Assembly: GCA_001247695.2 (NCBI GenBank)
Contig: LGRX02035185.1
Coordinates: 62,001 to 126,000 of the forward strand
Origin: Cymbomonas tetramitiformis
Taxonomy: Eukaryota > Chlorophyta > Pyramimonadophyceae > Pyramimonadales > Pyramimonadaceae
DNA: 64,000 nucleotides
Reading direction: 5' to 3'
Position numbers and translations under genes: made by a program. This document shows, piece by piece, positions 32,453 through 43,100 of the stretch (position 1 is the first letter of the stretch; each line of letters begins with the position of its first letter). Below the pieces are notes generated by a model. The model saw only the letters and a list, made by a program, of their open reading frames with translations. It was not told the DNA's origin and made no database searches.

Positions 32453-33235
32453 ATGGCTCGATTCAAAGCCCCAAAGTCGATGGTGAAGCAGGGAAACCGA
32501 CGGGCGAGCTCTGCTGTGCGCGCTGCTGCATCCTCAGCAACGGAGCCACGTGCAAGTGAAGAAAAGCAACAGGAGATAGAGCAGTTGAAAAAAAGAGTAG
32601 CTGGACTCAAACGAACTGTTGCCCAACTTCGCAAAACCTGCGATGCACAAGCCGTCGATCTTGAGCAATCTGAGTTTGAGCGTCGTCACCAACAGAAGAA
32701 AATTGCACGGCAAGTGAGGGAAATTGCGCCAGATGTTCCGAAAACTAAAAAGAAGAACTTCAAGGCAGAAGCTCCCACAACTCAAAAAGCAGAGCTGCAG
32801 AGACTCAAAAGGAAAGGCGAGCACTTCGAACGTATCTTGAAAGGCTTCGAATCTGCAGCAACGGTGTCAGAGTCTATCAATTCATACTCAACTCGGGATA
32901 CGGAATCCCAGGGACAACTTCCACTGCACGCCGAGATGCTCCTCGGCTATCTTCGGTATCCGGAGTTTGGCGAACAGGTGGCAACAGAGCTCCTAACGTG
33001 TAGCACTAAAAAAAAGTTATTGGATTACATTCGCAGCCAACCTGGCTTGGTTACAGAGCTTTTCGAGGAAGTGCTGCTCAAAGTGGATAACACTTGGAGT
33101 GTTGAGCGGTGCCATGCTTTGAAAGTGTTGACCTCTTCCACCACCTCGTCCCCCGCTTCGCCACCTTGCTCCTCCTCAGCACCATCCGACTCAGCGCCGT
33201 ACGGTCCTTCATACAGGAGGGGAACAATATACTGA
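32453..33235 (+). CDS. Basic coiled-coil protein of the nested element
   Basis: The best start is MARFKAPKSMVK at 32453; the frame is open from 32348. Residues 40-130 form a charged coiled coil (EEKQQEIEQLKKRVAGLKR and later heptads). It then has a Lys-rich stretch and a helical region LHAEMLLGYLRYPEFGEQ. The Ser/Pro-rich last 50 codons overlap the minus-strand ORF and may not be functional. The family is unknown. A DNA-binding accessory protein of the transposon is possible. Confidence 0.55.
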   Translation: MARFKAPKSMVKQGNRRASSAVRAAASSATEPRASEEKQQEIEQLKKRVAGLKRTVAQLRKTCDAQAVDLEQSEFERRHQQKKIARQVREIAPDVPKTKKKNFKAEAPTTQKAELQRLKRKGEHFERILKGFESAATVSESINSYSTRDTESQGQLPLHAEMLLGYLRYPEFGEQVATELLTCSTKKKLLDYIRSQPGLVTELFEEVLLKVDNTWSVERCHALKVLTSSTTSSPASPPCSSSAPSDSAPYGPSYRRGTIY

Positions 33236-34099
33236 GACTCTTGTTTTTTATCCCAAGTGATGCCCTGCTTGGCTAATAGTTTTGACTTCACCTCAACTCC
33301 AGCTGCGTGCATGCGCCTAACAACGCCTCGGAGTTTGGACTCGTGCTCAGACCGTGCGGAGACGAGCTGTGCACTCTCGGATAATATTACACCCTGCGTA
33401 TTTACAAAAGGGTGACCCTCCGTACTTTGGCCTAGGACAGTGGATGGACCCTCATGAAATAGCACGGTGTTCCCTAAACTAAGGATTGCGGTACCATAGG
33501 TGACCATGAGCTTCTCCTGCATATTATTTGTGTTCGTTCCTGTCGATGTGTGAGTGATAACGACGGGGGGGATAACTCCCACGATGTGACCCTGTCTGGC
33601 TACGCAAACACTCTGAAAACACTTCTCAGATAACGTGCCTAAGTTCAAGAACACATCGAGTTCGTGCTGACTAGCGATGACTTTTTTGCACACAACCCGA
33701 GTCTGCATCGGCGGTTACTTTACGGTCAGTCTCCTGCGTTGTCCTAGTCGTGATGAGATAGTCTTCGAATATAAGGTTAAAAACTGAGCGAGGGAACGCC
33801 CCCATCGTGACCTTCATGCCAAAAGCTGCCTTCGGGGTCCTACGCAAGCGCCGTCGGATCTGCTGTCTGATTTCGTTCCGAAAGGTATCCGCATATGACA
33901 GAACGAAAGTCAGTAGGTAATGCCCACACCCGGGCGTAATGCACCTTCCCTCGTTTTGATGAAGTTTTGCCCAGGTTTCTTTCGACTTTCCACAGCTTGG
34001 ACACTTCGACCACGCGTTACACAGCCAGTGCGGCTTGAAATTGTATCCATTTCCTACGCCCAGCAAAAACAGTGGGTAAGCGACAACAAAATATGACAA
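33025..34099 (-). CDS. Two overlapping ORFs of the nested element, possible frameshift fusion
   Basis: The first frame (34099-33671, 142 aa) has a hydrophobic start and a zinc-binding CPSCGK ... CITPGCGH cluster. The second (33708-33025, 227 aa) overlaps it by 38 bp in another frame. The overlap holds gtgcaaaaaagtc, an A6 run that could be a slippery site or the place of an indel. Together they would give a protein of about 350 aa. The family is unknown; a zinc finger followed by a mixed alpha/beta domain would fit a transposon protein. Confidence 0.45.
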
Positions 34100-34702
34100 T
34101 ACGGGTTGTCGAAGTCAAAATACTTTCACTAATACTACTTTAAAATATGTTGGAAGTTCCTGCGTTCCACGGGGGTCAAGACTGCAAGCAATAGTCGGAA
34201 ACCCAAACTCAGAAATCACGAATTTCCAACGGGTTTCGGTGTCACGGCAGTCCCTCACAACGGACAGCGGTTCATGCGAATTAACCTAAAACTCAAGAAT
34301 TCCAGACGACAAAAGTTTTATTTTGTCATAAACTTCGAAATAAATCTCAGGGGCCATCTGGGATGCGGCTGTTCGAAAACGGCATGATTTCCCGTGCAGT
34401 AGCAAAACTCGTTTACCCCTTAGAAGCGCGCGTCAGCACAGGTTGCACGAAGGTAAAAGGCTGCGGGGCATATTCTATTCAGCTGTTTCGCACCTCCCCA
34501 ACGCAAATTCTTCCTTCCATGCATGCTAAAATTAAAAAAAATAACGTTCACACGGTCTGTCTTGCGTTTTTTTTAGTTGCTGCTCGATTTTCGGGATGCC
34601 TGTCGCTCACCGACTTTCACTGATTCTGGCGTAGCTAACAATCGCTTTTTTGACACGAGAGGAACCAGTTACTCGGTCCCGCGCGTCACATGTCATAATG
34701 CA

Positions 34703-34917
34703 GTGTGGAGGGGCATTCCAGGCTTTGGTGGGTCTTTACTTACCTCATCTTTGGTGTGTGCACTTTTCGTGATTTGCGCTACCGCCGCACCGCACACCGT
34801 TTCCGGTGTCGGTGGTGCCGATGCGCGCGCATGCACGGCTCCGCCGGTCGGTGGTGCTGCGTGGACTGCCTCGGCAGTCCCGACTGCGGGGACTTCACCG
34901 CCTGCGCTGTTTCATGA
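34703..34917 (+). pseudogene. Gag C-terminal remnant downstream of the nested insertion
   Basis: In the Gag frame, about 70 codons continue to a stop at 34915-34917. The segment is very rich in Cys and Arg, unlike the acidic stretch before it, so it may be a late basic nucleic-acid-binding tail. Confidence 0.5.
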
Positions 34918-35513
34918 CAATCTTCGCGACGCGGTGGGTGGTGCGAGGCCGGATGCTATTCCGCCGAGACAGGCGCGGTAACGGGCGCTACGACAGGGAT
35001 TCCGCTCCCACGGTTCTCTCCCGCTACCGCCAGAGCTCGTGGATCCCGATCCACCAGTTCCACCTTCACCACCTTACCCGCCACCGCCGTACTCCGTCCG
35101 AGGACGAGGCGCCAAGCTCTGGGGACTCCGCGGCTGAGATCGACAATCCCTCAATTTCGTCTACGCATGATTTCCCACCGGCCCCGGAGGCCGGCAACTA
35201 CCACACCCTCACGCTGCTCCGGGCTGGCCGGCCAGTTCCGGGGACCTCTAGTGGCTGATGATTACTTACACCGTGCCTGCCTAGAGATTAGCTAGTGATT
35301 ATTAGCTTTCTAGATGTGCGGAGGAGCTCTCTGAATTTGAGCTGTGTTAGGGTTTTAGCACCTAACAGCTGTATCTGACAATCTTTGCCGTGAGCTGGGA
35401 CCGCCCTGATCAAGAGTACAGCCCCCCAGGTGTGCTACAGTTTCCTCCTGAAGTTGAGTAGGGAGTTTGTTGCTTCGTTTCACTACTAGCTCCGGTCACC
35501 ACCCTAGGTGGTG

Positions 35514-35726
35514 TGCTGGATTTGACACTGCGACACCCGAAACTGTCACTTGTCACTTCCTATAGTAGGCTGGGTGACCGTCACCAGTAGACGGGAAACA
35601 CCCGTCAGGTATTTATGTATGCCTCTCTTTTATCAATCCGACTTTACCGTTCCGATTCCGTAACCCTTAACTCAGGGTTTATCTCTCCAGTTAGATATAT
35701 ATTACCGCCGAACTATATGTCTACCA
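35514..35726 (+). repeat. 3' LTR, 213 bp
   Basis: Starts TGCTGGATTTGACAC, ends CTACCA, and is followed by the atttt target duplication. Confidence 0.92.
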
Positions 35727-35731
35727 ATTTT

Positions 35732-37327
35732 CTCTGCTCCACTGCAAACTCCTCGTCCATGACTCGTGCAATGTACGATGATGCGCATAATAGGGATTGA
35801 TTTTAAAACCCGGGAACGTAACCACGAGTAGGTATACCACCCATCTCTTATATACTTCAAGATGGGCGTAAATGGACGAGTAACGCGAAAGTTATGTCCC
35901 TTTTAATGAGCTCTACCCACACGCTTGCGAATATCAGCTATACCGTATGAAATATCGCCTTTTAAGTGTTAAGGCCACGCGACTCCGCTGACTTCTACGT
36001 TCTTTGCCCGCCAATCAGCTCTCGACGACCACCTACGGAGTTCGAATACCCGGAATTCGGATGTATCCTGCTATACTTTGTCACCCCACCGAGGGTATTG
36101 TACTACGGAATGTGAGAAGCTGTCACGTCTGAATCTCGTCGATGGTATGTCATATTGTAAAGCTGGCATAGTCTGTATAACTACTGAAATACTGCATCTC
36201 GGCAATTTCTAAAATTGCCACATTAGTTTGAAAGAGGTTACGATTTTCAAACTAATTCCCAGTCTTGTTTTATTCCGAGACGTTCGGAAAGTCACCTTTT
36301 CGTATAGAAATACGAGATCTCATAGTTTTTTACGTCGACAAACAGTTCCGGGAAACCTTCTGACACTTCTTTCTTGACACAGAAAGAAGTGTCAGAAAGT
36401 CACTTCTTTCTGACAAACAAAGAAGGGAACGCACACGCGTATGAAGATTGTTTATACAACCAATCGTATTCAAACACTTACACCAAATCGAAATCGGATT
36501 AGCCGAAATGTCGCGTGTGTGAAGTGTTGATCCTGGGTGTGACACGACGACATCATGTAGTGAGTGACATGTGCTATAAAGTACAAACCGCTATACTAAT
36601 GCTAGACAGTAGAAACAAACATTTCTCGAAATTACTTTGAAGGAGGCTTTCAAAGCTGATACCTTATCGAAGGTCTGTTAAAATTGGGCCTCAGTTCATT
36701 TTTATTTTTTGGAGATCAGGTACCTTCAATATTCCTTTATTCGTATATCCTCCCATACTTACAATTACCCTTGACCGGCTTCAAACATCGCCAAATCGAC
36801 CATCCAAAATTCGACACAATAAATTCCAAACAATTCAACCTTATCCTCGTGATAAATTTTGAGTTGTGCACGATGTTGTCTTAATACATTACAGTGGCAA
36901 CTGTTGACAGCATAGGTTGAGTGGAAATGGTCGTATTTTCAAACATCATATTTTGAAGTGAATTGTAAAGTGGCGACTACCAACTGCATAGGTTAAATGA
37001 GAATGGCCATACTTTCAAGCATCATATTTTCAAAATCAACTGAAGATTTTAGTAAAGTAGCCAAGATGCGGTATACATCCTACCAAATGGAGCAGTGGTT
37101 CCTAGCAGCAGGGAGAGCAGCTTTAAACTGCTATTTGATATTTTAAACTAGGATTGCTGTGGCATAGCTCCTGAAAATCTTGAATCCTTAGCTAGAGCTG
37201 AAATACTTCTCAAATCTTCTCCAACTACTGTAAAGCATTATGACATATGTAGTCACTAGGCAGATTGTCTACATTAGAAATTATTCCATGTATACACTTT
37301 TTCAATGATTACCTGTGGACTAACAAC
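35732..37327. other. AT-rich intergenic DNA with short repeats
   Basis: No gene is supported. It holds a perfect hairpin at 36359-36396. A roughly 70-bp direct repeat occurs twice at about 36900-37030 (gcataggtt ... caaacatcatatttt). Confidence 0.5.
36359..36396. other. Perfect 16-bp hairpin
   Basis: Arms TCTGACACTTCTTTCT and its reverse complement are separated by tgacac. A partial third copy of the arm follows within 30 bp. Confidence 0.85.
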
Positions 37328-39646
37328 TCATTTTAACTCCTCGATGACCACCGCTGAGGGCGCAACCTCTTGCGTTGTCTGTTACCAACCAAAGAATTCC
37401 TTATTCACAAACAATAGCTTATAAAGAAAAAACTAATATTACCCTGAACAAATATGTCTGCAGTGAAACGGACTGCTCAAAGGTGAAGGAGTCAGTTTAG
37501 AGACTGCCTTTCGATCCTCAAGCAACAACCCAAGAGTATACATCAGCCTAATAGGAACAAGGGGAAGTTCGTGCATTACCTGATACTGGCTAAGGTCTGC
37601 GCCGTCCTGGGCCATGCCATGGAGCATGTTCGCAACCATCATCTTGGCGATGCCTGAAAAAGTTTCTTTATCAACGGCGACGTTCTTCAGGTTACTGTGG
37701 ACATCTTCCTTCATCTGAGGCAAAATGAAAGACCCAACACGTCACCAATGTGCCTTCCTTCCAAAGCCAAGTCCACTTGATCACGTGTAACATTACTCCC
37801 TCATCAGCAACCACACTGAGCGAGCATATCGCAAATCGTTTAAGCGCAAATAGGCTTGCTCAATTCTTCTCATTCGCGCTGCACTGAGATAAGCCTTCAG
37901 GCTCCCTCGTGCATACATTTGGGAGTTCACCTTGTTCTCGAGGTCGACGTTCACTTTGGGCGCCTTCTCAAATATTTTTTCGCCTGTAGCGCGCGCGATT
38001 TGCACACGGTTTTCAAAGTCACGCTTGCAGTTGCAGGCTTAGCCCTAAAACGTGTACGTTGCCAGATGCAGCCATCGTACAACGGAGAAAGCTATTTGGG
38101 CGAACACGAGAATCTATGCAAAGTGAGAGCGATAAAATCAAGTCCTCAAGACATATTGAAAGCTTCTTCACAGAATCTCAACCGACCTCCATACATATGT
38201 GGCAAGGCAGAGGTATACACCCGAACTTGGTGTACAACTCTTCACAAAACAGCAAACCTGATAAGGCGGCGTGGACTGCGTGCAGCAACTTGTTCAGCTG
38301 CTCCCTGCACAATAAGGACTCGAGATGGTGAGAGGACCTTATTTCCATGGTTTCAGCCTATCAAGTTCGCCTCGGAAACTTCTCGCACGTCAACACTGCT
38401 CCAACCACAGGGGCGTTTGCACATGTGGTATGCAATGGAATGGAGTCATCGCAGAAGCAGGGAAAATAGAACGACAAGGCGTTCACAGATGCCGTTTACT
38501 GGCATGTATACGGCAAGAGGATTTGGAGGGGCATACTCGTCGAGGGTGCCTGAATGGTCGGTGTCGAACTGATCGAACAGGCCATCCATTTTCTGCAGCA
38601 GCCCAAAAGATGGAATAGAGCTGTGTTCAATCAATCCGAATCTTTCAAGTATAAGTGGGTATCAAGCGTTGATCAGGTGGTAGAAACGACTGTGAACGTG
38701 GTGGGCCTCCGTCGAAAGGCTTCCCTCGTGTGGTCTTGCGCACGTGATCACGAGAGCAAGGCGTTTGAGAAGACACGTGCAACTTCAGTGTGGCATTCGC
38801 TGTAGGGCTCACCAAAGAAGTGTCTTGCGGGTGTGCATCGCATACAAAATCAAGTTTCAACTTTATATACATCGACCGGTTCCCTTGGGTTATGCGCTTT
38901 CCAGCAAGCTTTACGAGATGCGTGTTCAGCAACGAAACAATGACGTCGAACGTGCATGACCTTACCTTGCTGTACTGATCGGACTTCAAAAAGTTTCGGA
39001 TGCTCAGTCTTTCAACCGAGTCTGCTGGCACGTCTTCGCCATCCAACATGACCTCCCACAGCTCCTTGCCCCAAAGCCATTTTTCCATACGCTTCAACGT
39101 AAGCGTTGGCATGCACCCACAACTGTTCAGCCAGTCATAAAATTAGTGTCCTGCTGGCCAAGTGTCTTCATCGTGTATTCTGACCAACCTTTGGACCAAA
39201 GTTAAATATGCCAACCTATGGTTATGGAAGATGCTCGAACGGCAAAACTTCGTGAGGGTAGTGATAGCTTTTCGGAAGAGGCTTAAAAAGAAACCTCTTA
39301 CAGCACAGTCAGCATTCAGTTTCAAGAAGGGGTAGGTGCTCCAGAAGCTCCGGTTTGAAATCCCTTCAGCTTGGAGCAACGCTGTTTTTGCAAAGTTGTT
39401 GGTGCAAAGCAAAGCAAAGTTGTTTTTGGTGAGAAGCCGTATTTACCCTGCTGCGACAGCCATTAACCAAGCAAAGCTTAAAAACGTGCATCCGGCACAG
39501 CACATGAAGGCACATTTCACCGGGCAGCACAGACAATCAATGCAGTCTAAGGTTTGCTGAGCGACTGGAGATAGCCCAGATTTCTTCTCAGCACTGGGCT
39601 CAGCCGCTCCGGATGAAATCAGTTGTGTGCGTTCATTTGTGTCCAT
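37328..39646 (-). CDS. Small EF-hand protein with Cys-rich hydrophobic N-terminus, multi-exon
   Basis: Exons read on the minus strand: 39646-39447, 39122-38966, 38592-38512, 38304-38258, 38037-37931, 37714-37580, 37378-37328 (stop). Exon 1 has MDTNERTQLIS then a Cys-rich hydrophobic segment (CIDCLCCPVKCAFMCC), likely membrane-bound or acylated. Exon 3 encodes a canonical EF-hand: FDQFDTDHSGTLDEY, with ligands D-x-D-x-S-x-T and E. The later exons code for amphipathic helices (KAPKVNVDLENK, MLHGMAQDGADLSQYQ). Phases agree between exons 1 and 2, 4 and 5, 5 and 6, and 6 and 7; those around exon 3 are less certain. It is probably a Ca2+-binding membrane-associated protein. I do not recognise the family. 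Confidence 0.55.
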
Positions 39647-40145
39647 GTTGATAAAACCGTATTCTCTAATTCCGTTGAGCGTAAACGTAAAGTGGAATAT
39701 CTAGTCTTGCTCTTTTGGTTGTTTAACATACACTTTCATTACTGAGTCTCGACTGCTTGCCCTCTCCTCCTCTTCCCGTCCCCTCCGCTCGCTTGAAACG
39801 CCTGTTCACTGTTCACCTGTCGCTCGGCTGTCGCTGCGCTGTCGCTGTCGGTTTGGGAGCATCCAACTACCTCAACATTCCACGATTGTGACACCGACGC
39901 GAGGTGACACATATGTCCAGCTCAGAATTATTGTTCATATGATTGGATATGCATTCGATAGCCAATCGCATGCCAGCCATGTCACGAGCCTCACGACGGG
40001 ACGCCTTGTGACGGACGCGGACGGATGGCAAGGACGGATGGGCAGGCGAGGGGTAGAAAAAAACATCATACCTCCGCTCATATTTTCTCTTTCCATCTTT
40101 CAGGGATGAGATGGCAGATACGAAACGTAGACAGTTCTTTCGTGT
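39647..40145. promoter_or_regulatory. Shared divergent promoter region
   Basis: Only 499 bp separate the start codons of the minus-strand EF-hand gene and the plus-strand acyltransferase gene, so both promoters and 5' leaders must lie here. No clear TATA box or operator was identified. Confidence 0.5.
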
Positions 40146-43100
40146 GTGACGATGAAAGCCAGCCCCGCTATTGTAAACGGTGCTGCCCAAGGAGCAGCTC
40201 CTTTCAAAAGGGCAAAAATGTCTGAGGTTCGCATATCAAATGCGTGTCCAGAGATCTTGAACCGGCTGGAACAGTTACAGGGAGTGAACAAAGAATACAA
40301 ACCTTTCGCCAGATTGGACAGCTGTGGTGCCACCGGCAAGGGCCCCTATGGTGTTTTCCAGGTGAACTGTTCCAGTCACAAATAAACGTTCCAGCATTGT
40401 GACATTTTTTTTGTTTTTCTTGTATGTCCAATATCTATTCACAACTTTCTTGAAGACAAGATGATAACAGTCCGTCAGCAAAGACTTGTTTTATTCACTA
40501 ACGTGTTTTTTCCCGCAGGTCGCTCGAATGGCGGTCTCTATATTGTTGTTGCTGCCGATCATAAAGCTTATTCTGGTAATTGCTTGCTTCTCCGCAATGC
40601 TCATGGTGAGAGCTTGGCGAAAAACTTCTCCCAGATATCACTGTCTTTCGAAAGCCTGTTGCACCTTTTAATTTCGTTCCACATTCCTCAAACTCGCGGT
40701 CTCCTCCCGGAATCTCCTTACGATCTATTTTCCGACGAGTGACTGTTCAATTTCAGAATTACCACCTGTGACCCGCTAGAAATCCGAGAGTTCTCTATCT
40801 CCACTGAATTTTCTTTCAGTTTCTTCTTCGAAAGTTACCATATCGTGGGTTCCCGGTCCACGCATTTCCCGTCTGCGACCAGTGTTCGACTTCCCACCGC
40901 CTCATAATTTGAAGCGGCTCCCGTGCCATGACGAGTGCATATGGCTTCCAGGGATGCAGTCTTGTGGACATCTTCGTTTCCGGCGAAACCCGCCTTACCT
41001 TGAAGCGCGCCGTCGCCGCTGTGTGTGCGCGTAGCACACTGTTCTGTTTGGGCTTTTTCAAAATCAGGTACAGTCCCTGCACTGCCTTCGCCAGGCCACC
41101 CGCGGTAAATAGCCCACCCTGTCTTCGCAGGCCACCCGCGGTAAATACCCCACCCTGTCTTCGCAGGCCACCCGCGGTAAATACCCCACCCTGTCTTCGC
41201 AGGCCACCCGCGGTAAATAGCCCACCCTGTCTTCGCAGGCCACCCGCGGTAGGCCACCCGCGGTAAATACCCCACCCTGTCTTCGCAGGCCACCCGCGGT
41301 GACGTTTCCTACCCTGCCTTCGTAGAATGCCACTTTACCGAACGGTCTGCCTAAGCAGAACATGGTTCCTGTGCTTCGCACGTGCGCCTACTTGAAGACG
41401 AGACGTGTGGTATCGCTCACACAAAAGAAGAAGAGACTTGGTCACGTCGGATGCTCCCCACCGAAAATGTTGTGGGTCCTCTCCCCCGTTGCCTGCAGGC
41501 GTACGAGAGTGTCTGATGCGGAAGGACGACTGACAGAGCCTTACCAGCGGCTGGACGTAGGGGAACCCTACCCTGTAATTGTTACCAACCACGTGTCTGG
41601 GGTGTGTCCTCGTCTTCCCCACATACTTCCAATCATGTTCGGGTGTGCCCTTGCGCCCTGTACATATCCTCGCTCGTATCTGCAGTGTACGCGCCATCCG
41701 CGCCATCCCGCGCCATCCGCATATATCTGCTGGTATGCATGTTGCATCCTCATGCCATCCACAACTCTCCGCTCATGTTCGGGGTGCTTCCTCGGCCCTG
41801 CATACATCCAGCGTGTGTCTGGGGTGCGTCCTCGTGCCCTCCACGTGTCACCGCTCATCTATGTGGTGCGCTCTCGCTCTTTCGACATCCAGCCGCTCGT
41901 GTCCGGGTTGCACCCTCCTGCCCTGCACATATTCTCACTCATGTCCGGGCTGCACCCCCGCGTTATTTGCATGTTCCACTCGCGTTCGGGCTGCACCCTT
42001 GCGCCCGTTCACTTCTCCTCATTCATGTCTGCGGTGCACCCTCACGCCGTTCACGTGTTTCCAATTTGTGTCCGGGCTGCATCCTTGCGCCATTCAATTC
42101 TCTCCATACGTGTCCGAAGTGCACCCGCCGTCCAAATATTTCCTATCGAACCTGCGACGCACCTTCCACAGTTCTCTGAGAGAGGCTGCAACCTATTGGA
42201 ATCCGCTTCCGCAGCACTGATCGAAGCTTGCGCTTTCCGAGAGCTGCTGCCTTCCATTGTGGTGTCCTCCTGTCCTCTCGGTGCTATTACAATGCTTGTC
42301 TCCTCCGAAACATCCTACTGCCCTCATGCGGCAAGCCCAATGCAACCCGTGGTTGTCTCTGTGAGTCCGCGAGCCCGCGTGCCACAAAGTCACGGCTCTT
42401 AGTTTTGCTCCCCATCCTGAGTGACTGGACTCGGTATGTGTGCAGTGGGATATTGTCGTGATGGCCGCGGAGTGCTGCCCGAGCTTTGTCGCGAAGTCTG
42501 GAGTGGCCAATGCCCCCTTGGTATACGCCCAGCTCCCCCCACCGCCCCCCTCTTCTGTGCGCTGCCTGGCTTTCAGGGGGCCATCTTCCTCTTGGAGCTG
42601 CCTCACTCCCCGTCTCTTTCTCCCTCTTGGAGCTGGCTCACTCCCATGTGGCCGTCCTCTTCCCACCCTGCGGCCGTCCTCTTCCCACCCTGTGGCTGTC
42701 CTCTTCCCACCCTGTGGCCGTCCCTTCTTCCCACCCTGTGGACGCCCTCTTCCCACCCTGTGGCCGCCTCTTTCCCCCCTGTGGACGTCCTCTTCCCACC
42801 CTGTGGCCGTCCTTTTCCTCCCTGTGGCCGTCCTCTTCCCCCCTGTGGACGTCCTCTTCCCACCCTGTGGCCGTCCTCTTCCCCCTGTGGCCGCCCCTCT
42901 TCCCCCCTGTGGCCGTCCTCTTCCCACCCTGTGGCCGGCCCACTTCCCCTGTGGCCGTCCTCTTCCCACCCTGTGGCCGTCCTCTTCCACCCTGTGGACG
43001 TCCTCTTCCCACCCTGTGAACGTCCTCTTCCCCCTGTGGACGGTTTCTTCCCCCTGTGGATGTCCTCTTCCTCCTCTCCCTGACGGCTGCCAGGGTTTCA

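Larger units (their letters stand above)
31759..34696. mobile_element. Nested 2.9-kb insertion in gag, unidentified transposon
   Basis: A 6-bp direct repeat aatgca flanks it (31753-31758 and 34697-34702). A 13-bp inverted repeat GGACCGAGTAACT (31776-31788) with its reverse complement (34667-34679) lies exactly 17 bp inside each end. Base composition is AT-rich against the GC-rich gag. Joining the flanks keeps the Gag frame open for about 70 more codons. Inside are one plus-strand ORF and two overlapping minus-strand ORFs arranged tail to tail. I recognise no transposase. The outer 17 bp of the two ends do not match each other, so the exact limits are tentative. Confidence 0.65.
29388..35726 (+). 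mobile_element. Gag-only LTR retrotransposon (TR-GAG-like)
   Basis: Two 213-bp LTRs (29388-29600 and 35514-35726) have TG...CA limits; the last base of the 5' LTR is changed to G. A 5-bp target duplication atttt is at 29383-29387 and 35727-35731. Five differences separate the LTRs, all transitions. The inside holds a Gag frame but no RT, RNase H or integrase, so the element is non-autonomous and must use enzymes from a relative. A 2.9-kb foreign insertion (31759-34696) accounts for half its length. Confidence 0.9.

Noticed and set aside
36010..36050. gttcgaatacccgg as a tRNA T-arm
   Set aside because: No matching D-arm, anticodon stem or acceptor stem was found around it.
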